Shown in pieces: positions 60,481-64,000 of a stretch of DNA of 64,000 nucleotides (positions within the stretch are counted from its first letter, which is position 1; the number at the start of each line of letters is the position of its first letter). The stretch is taken from assembly GCA_030429235.1 (NCBI GenBank), contig JAUIDB010000010.1, positions 77,334-141,333 on the forward strand, written 5' to 3'. Made by a program: the position numbers and the translations under genes. The DNA comes from Thermoanaerobaculia bacterium. GTDB taxonomy: Bacteria > Acidobacteriota > Thermoanaerobaculia > Multivoradales > JAIOJS01. The notes under the pieces are model-generated. The model was not told where the DNA came from. It was given only the letters and a program-made list of their open reading frames with translations, and did no database searches.

Positions 60481-62064
60481 ATGTCGAGTTTCCGATTTCC
60501 GCTGCGCTGCACCGCCCTGGCTCTGGCTCTCGTCTTCTTGGGGTGGAGTGCGGCGGCTGCGCAGTACTGGCAAGGCCGGGCCACGATGGAGCTGAAGGTA
60601 GCCGGGGCGCGCTCCGGGCCAGTGTCGGGGGCTCAGGTGTCGTTGACGTTCCTGGAGGGAGCCCCGGAGGTCGTGCCCGGGCAGCTGAGCAGCGACCACA
60701 AGGGTATGGTGAACCTCAGTGGCCTGGCCGAGGGCCGCTGGAGGGTCCGGATCGATCATCCCGACTTCTTTTCGTACGTCACCGTGATCGTGGTGGAGAT
60801 CGGTCGCAAGGTCGAGGTCGTGGAGGCGGCCCATGAAGCCAGCGCGACCGGAAGTGGTCTCCTACGGGCTCGCTTTGGCAAGGTGGTCGCGGGAGCAGTG
60901 CCGGCGACGCGGCCTACGGTTGCGACCCGACCCCAACCAGCGGCACCCCAGGCGGTAGCGCCAAGCCGTCCGCAGACGGTACCAGGCGAAGCGGTTCCAT
61001 CGGGAGCCGAGGTGACCGAGGAACCCTCTCCGCCGGCGCAACCGGTCGATAAGGCGGCGCCGGGAGGGGGCGCCGAACCGGGTCCGGCGACCCAGCCGCA
61101 GGCTCCGTCCGAGGCCGCGGCGGTGGTGGAGCCGCAGCCGGAGGCAGTTCCAGCGGTCGAGGCCGATCCTTCGCCTGCGGATGCGCCGATGCCCGAGCCC
61201 GAGCCGATGCCCGAAGCGGAGCCGGAGCCTCAGTCCGAGGTAGCGACGCCGGCGGCGGTCGCACCGACACCGTCCAGGGCAGCGGAGCCAGTGGCGGAAC
61301 CGGTGGCGGCGCCGGAACCTACACTTGATCCAGAACCAACCGAAGAGCCTGCGACGGCTCCAGAAGCAGCAGCCGAGGTGCCGCCAGCAGCGGAAGAAGA
61401 CCCGGTCGAGGTGGTGGAGCCGGCCCCGACCGCGGCGCCGAAGCTCAGTCCCGGGGAACCGACGCCGGAAGTCACTCCAGCGCCCACGGCACCAGCGGCG
61501 GTAACTGCCCCGGAGCCAGCCGCCGAACTGCCTACCGCGGCGGTCCGTTCTTGGGATCGCGGTACGTGTCACGATTGCCGTCCGGGAGAGTCCGCGCTAT
61601 CGATCGGTCAGGCCGTTCCGGCCGGGGACGGCTCCTGCCCCTCGGCGGTCGATGGCCTATTGCGGCAGGCGGTAGAAGCGATCGGGGCACAGGGGGGTGC
61701 TGCCCTCCGGACCTTCTACGGTCCTCTCGGCAGTCGAACGCTGCAGCCCGCAACCCAACGCTTCGGGACCGAACTGGCGACGGAGGTCGATCGCCTGGTG
61801 GCTCCTTTGCAGGAGGGTTCCTGTCAGGTCCTGGTGGCGGTTCTACCGGCGGCGGCTCGTTTCAGTGGCTACCGCTACGAAGCGCGCGATTTCTCTGCCG
61901 GCGGAGACTGCCTTCCCGATCAGGACTGTCCTATTGGCCAGGCACAGTGGCTGGGAAACCCGGGAATCGTGCGGGGTGAGGGGTTTACCCTAATCTGGGC
62001 GACCTTCGCCAACCGGTCAGCAGATCGAATACGCCACCCCCGCTTGACCGTCTACTTCAAGTAG
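60481..62064 (+). CDS. Secreted protein with Pro/Ala/Glu-rich linker between two small domains
   Basis: A 527-residue exported protein of unrecognised family. The signal peptide ends near AAAAQ. Residues ~30-120 look like a carboxypeptidase-regulatory/prealbumin-type beta-sandwich (VSGAQVSLTFLEG, MVNLSGLAEGRWRV). Residues ~140-355 are low-complexity P/A/E/V repeats (PEPEPMPEAEPEPQSE and similar), probably an extended envelope spacer. The last ~170 residues form a compact domain with cysteine pairs (GTCHDCRPGE, a DCLPDQDCP segment) likely in disulfides. The design suggests an envelope-spanning or surface protein. GGAGGG precedes the ATG. Confidence 0.78.
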   Translation: MSSFRFPLRCTALALALVFLGWSAAAAQYWQGRATMELKVAGARSGPVSGAQVSLTFLEGAPEVVPGQLSSDHKGMVNLSGLAEGRWRVRIDHPDFFSYVTVIVVEIGRKVEVVEAAHEASATGSGLLRARFGKVVAGAVPATRPTVATRPQPAAPQAVAPSRPQTVPGEAVPSGAEVTEEPSPPAQPVDKAAPGGGAEPGPATQPQAPSEAAAVVEPQPEAVPAVEADPSPADAPMPEPEPMPEAEPEPQSEVATPAAVAPTPSRAAEPVAEPVAAPEPTLDPEPTEEPATAPEAAAEVPPAAEEDPVEVVEPAPTAAPKLSPGEPTPEVTPAPTAPAAVTAPEPAAELPTAAVRSWDRGTCHDCRPGESALSIGQAVPAGDGSCPSAVDGLLRQAVEAIGAQGGAALRTFYGPLGSRTLQPATQRFGTELATEVDRLVAPLQEGSCQVLVAVLPAAARFSGYRYEARDFSAGGDCLPDQDCPIGQAQWLGNPGIVRGEGFTLIWATFANRSADRIRHPRLTVYFK

Positions 62065-62366
62065 CTAGCTAGACCCCCTCTCCCCTGGAGCCCCCTTCTG
62101 AGCCCCCTTCTAAGGAGCCCCACCCTTTTCGAAACTGGACCGTCCCTCTTTCGATCGATTGGTGCGACGCGGGGGGTGGAGAGAGGCGGGAGTCCCAAGG
62201 AGATCGAGTCAGGAACTTTGAGTTCTCGAGCCTCGAGCGAGAGCGGCTCTCACGACCGTCGGTGTCGGTCCTAGACTCGAATCGTACAGCGGAGCTTGGA
62301 CGCAGATCGACGTGAGCACAAGGTAGAGCAGCCCCCGAGTGCGCGTCTGACGAACTGCCGCTCCTC
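62065..62366. repeat. Gene-free 302 bp with left REP-like repeat
   Basis: Contains CCCCACCCTTTTCG at 62118-62131, the reverse complement of a 14-mer found twice on the other side of the transposase gene (63364-63377, 63424-63437). Next to it, read leftward, GAAGGGGGCTC and AGAAGGGGGCTC recur, similar to the GTGAAGGGGCTC units of the right side. No supportable gene is seen in the rest. Confidence 0.55.
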
Positions 62367-63302
62367 TCAGATCGGTCCGTCTCGAACCATAGCGGGCACG
62401 AACGGGCCACGAGGTGGAAAGCAGCCGGGCGGAAACACGGCGGGCTCGTTCCTTAGTAGTCGGTCCGCCGCGAGCCGGTAGCGGTGCTGGAAGTCTCGCC
62501 AGGCCTCCTTGAACCGAGTCCAGGCCTCGAGTGACGCTGCGTGCACCAGCGGAGCCGGGGACCTCTTGGGTTGGGCTGGACGGTTGTGAGGATTCTGTCG
62601 CAAGACACGCCGTGCGCCCAAAGGAGAACTGCCAGTGGACTCGAACCGATCTCGAGTTTCCTGTTCGACCTCGGAGACCATCATGCGCACCTTGGCTTGG
62701 ATCTCCGCGGGGTCGAGCTGATCCCAGCAGGGAAGTGGTGTCAGATGCACCTGCTCCTCTTCAGCGAAGTCCCAAGGGTCGGGTGCTTCTCCCGCGCGTC
62801 GAGCATAGTATTCAGCGGTGCGATCGAACCAGTGTCCCAGGACTGGTTTGCCGGTGAGAAGTGCCTGTAGGGCGGATGCTCCAGGCCACTCGGAGGGCTT
62901 TCGCACCAGGCCTTCCTTGCATCCATGCGCTAGAAGGTACAAGAGGCCGGCGACCTGAGCCTCCTCCTCGTCGGTAAACGCCACAACCTTGTATCGTCGG
63001 CCCCAGAACTTCTCCTTCCATCCGTGCAGTCGCCCCACTTCCTTGGCGATGTTGGCGTGGACGTAGTTCAGGAATCTAGCCAACTGCTCCCCATCTCGGG
63101 GTCGTGTCAAGACATGAAGGTGGTTCGACATGGCTACGAAGTAGCAGATCGCCATGCCGTAGCGCCGTTGAGCACGTCCGATGATCCCTTTGATGATCGT
63201 GTTGACCCTAGGCGAAGGGCGCAGCAGGAAGCGCGCGTGCTGAGTGCGGATCGTGGAGCAGTGGAGACGCCCTGATTCGATAAAGCGAGGTGAATTTCCC
63301 AT
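62367..63302 (-). CDS. REP-associated tyrosine transposase (Y1/HUH type)
   Basis: A 311-residue protein of the Y1 transposase superfamily. The HUH motif is in YFVAMSNHLHVLTRP; the likely catalytic tyrosine is in the helix FLNYVHANIAKEVGRLHG, followed by the family's KEKFWGRRYK and EEEAQVAGLLYLLAHG segments. A C-terminal extension (~165-311) without recognised domain makes it longer than typical members (about 165-230). Such single-copy enzymes act on small palindromic REP sequences, and matching repeats flank this gene. No insertion-sequence ends were found. Start ATG 63302; no clear Shine-Dalgarno sequence. Confidence 0.85.
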   Translation of the reverse strand: MGNSPRFIESGRLHCSTIRTQHARFLLRPSPRVNTIIKGIIGRAQRRYGMAICYFVAMSNHLHVLTRPRDGEQLARFLNYVHANIAKEVGRLHGWKEKFWGRRYKVVAFTDEEEAQVAGLLYLLAHGCKEGLVRKPSEWPGASALQALLTGKPVLGHWFDRTAEYYARRAGEAPDPWDFAEEEQVHLTPLPCWDQLDPAEIQAKVRMMVSEVEQETRDRFESTGSSPLGARRVLRQNPHNRPAQPKRSPAPLVHAASLEAWTRFKEAWRDFQHRYRLAADRLLRNEPAVFPPGCFPPRGPFVPAMVRDGPI

Positions 63303-63363
63303 CGCACCCCAGTACGAGCTTCGTTTACGTGACCTTACGAGGAACTGAGTTCGAGCGACCTCG

Positions 63364-63437
63364 CGAAAAGGGTGGGGCCTCGTGAAGGCCTCTCGTGAAG
63401 GGGCTCGCGAAGAAGGGCCTTAGCGAAAAGGGTGGGG
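63364..63437. repeat. Right REP-like repeat array
   Basis: CGAAAAGGGTGGGG occurs at 63364-63377 and 63424-63437 as direct repeats. Between them GGCCT-CGTGA-AGGCC (63376-63390) is a perfect hairpin and CTCGTGAAGG-like units recur three times. The 14-mer is found inverted at 62118-62131 on the far side of the transposase gene. Confidence 0.6.
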
Positions 63438-63447
63438 TCCCGCGTCC

Positions 63448-64000
63448 TCAGTTCCACCGGCTGGTGTCTCCCGTCTCGAAGCCGTCGGCGAAGATGGCGA
63501 AGGCGGAGCACAGATCTGGCTGCTGGTCGGGTCCTTCGATCAGGACGTCGGTCCACTCGATCTGGTCGAATCGGAAACCAGCGGGGTGAACTCCGCCGTC
63601 GGTGGCGTACTCGATCTGGAGTTGCACCGGATCGTTGCGGTTCGCGGAATCGAGAGCCGCCGCGTCGAAGGAGCTCGTCGCCCAGGAGTCCTGGGTCCCT
63701 GCCCAGCCCGCTTCGAGGTTGGTGCCACACGGACCGTTGCCCGTCCCGGCTTCGACGTCGTAGAGGCGCCCGCCACTGGGTTCGACGACCTCCGCCACAC
63801 CGTTTTCGATGAGCGACAGGTTGGCACGGTCGTACCAGGTCGGACCATCCTCGATCTCGTAGTGGTTCCAGAGGGTGAGGGTCGAGGTGGCCGTGAGTCC
63901 GACGGCGGGCGAGACCACCACGTCACACTGGTTGGGCTGAGCCGCCGACGACTGAAGGTAGTAGCTCGACCCGTCGGCTCCCCCCAGGGCATCGGTCCGA
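63448..64000 (-). CDS. 3' end of a secreted protein with C-terminal FADGFETGD motif (partial)
   Basis: The frame is open from the right edge to a stop at 63448 and gives about 183 residues. The visible part is a beta-rich domain (CDVVVSPAVGLTATSTLTLWNHYEIE-type strands) with Cys near the edge, another in GPCGTNL, and the tail DLCSAFAIFADGFETGDTSRWN. Domains like this follow the catalytic part of secreted peptidases in Acidobacteriota, as I recall; the catalytic part is outside the window. The tail is probably a localisation or attachment signal. Confidence 0.75.
   Translation of the reverse strand, partial: RTDALGGADGSSYYLQSSAAQPNQCDVVVSPAVGLTATSTLTLWNHYEIEDGPTWYDRANLSLIENGVAEVVEPSGGRLYDVEAGTGNGPCGTNLEAGWAGTQDSWATSSFDAAALDSANRNDPVQLQIEYATDGGVHPAGFRFDQIEWTDVLIEGPDQQPDLCSAFAIFADGFETGDTSRWN

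Noticed and set aside
62069-62410. 113-codon minus-strand ORF between the proline-rich protein and the transposase
   Set aside because: Ser/Arg-rich, overlaps the repeat and the transposase C-terminus; no coding support.
62065-63447. Complete IS200/IS605 insertion sequence
   Set aside because: No insertion-sequence end hairpins or TnpB; single-domain transposase with REP-like repeats fits a RAYT better.
1-64000. tRNA, rRNA, CRISPR array, prophage or plasmid origin
   Set aside because: None recognised on either strand by reading; a dedicated covariance-model scan could not be run.

Overview
The window is very GC-rich, gene-dense DNA from a Gram-negative-type bacterium. It encodes a TonB-dependent receptor, outer-membrane barrels, lipoproteins and many proteins with Sec signal peptides. 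The best guess is an Acidobacteriota member near Thermoanaerobaculia. Two C-terminal features suggest this: the tail of the secreted hydrolase at 2675-4267 and the FADGFETGD-type end of the partial gene at 63448-64000. Both are recalled from secreted proteins of that group, so the assignment is inference. No rRNA, tRNA, CRISPR array or prophage was seen.

Layout. 1-6.5 kb: start of a leftward gene, a DUF6265-SGNH hydrolase overlapping adenosine deaminase, a secreted alpha/beta hydrolase, and a lipoprotein overlapping an FprA-type ferredoxin reductase. 6.5-13.3 kb: two divergent PlsC-family acyltransferases, then a MacA/MacB-like efflux operon (adaptor, ATPase, two permeases). 13.3-21.6 kb: PLP threonine dehydratase-like enzyme, small membrane protein, M61 peptidase, the tryptophan-degrading pair kynA-kynU, FabV enoyl reductase overlapping an M28 peptidase. 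21.6-32 kb: a propeller-sensor diguanylate cyclase, an ArsR-SRPBCC-DUF5655 operon, a TraB protein, an RND/MMPL exporter, PspC and HtpG. 32.3-36.8 kb: a PQQ-propeller fused to an enterochelin-esterase-like domain that looks catalytically dead, convergent with a TonB-dependent receptor. 36.9-44.1 kb: a lycopene-cyclase-like membrane protein, a soluble-adenylyl-cyclase-like signalling ATPase and two carotenoid-biosynthesis (CruF-type) membrane proteins, plus a flavin reductase. 56.9-64 kb: YqiA-like hydrolase, DUF4097 protein, amidohydrolase, proline-rich secreted protein, a REP-associated tyrosine transposase with matching flanking repeats, and the 3' end of a secreted protein.

The most unusual region is 44,279-56,842, an eight-gene run of tightly packed genes behind a good sigma70-type promoter. 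In order it encodes a pentaheme cytochrome c, an outer-membrane beta-barrel, an octaheme cytochrome c built as two tetraheme repeats, a protein with two cyclic-nucleotide-binding-like domains fused to a four-cluster NrfC-type ferredoxin, a diheme cytochrome b, a membrane-anchored decaheme cytochrome c, a double-FHA protein, and a fusion of FAD/NAD(P) oxidoreductase, two FHA domains and a [2Fe-2S] ferredoxin. Read together these could form an electron path from NAD(P)H or quinol through the inner membrane and periplasm (23 c-type hemes) toward the barrel. The cNMP-binding and phosphothreonine-binding domains are built into the electron carriers themselves. I know of no described system with this composition.

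A second pattern is regulatory: many genes that start a transcript lack a Shine-Dalgarno sequence and instead have a TANNNT hexamer 6-9 nt before the start codon. This suggests frequent leaderless transcription.
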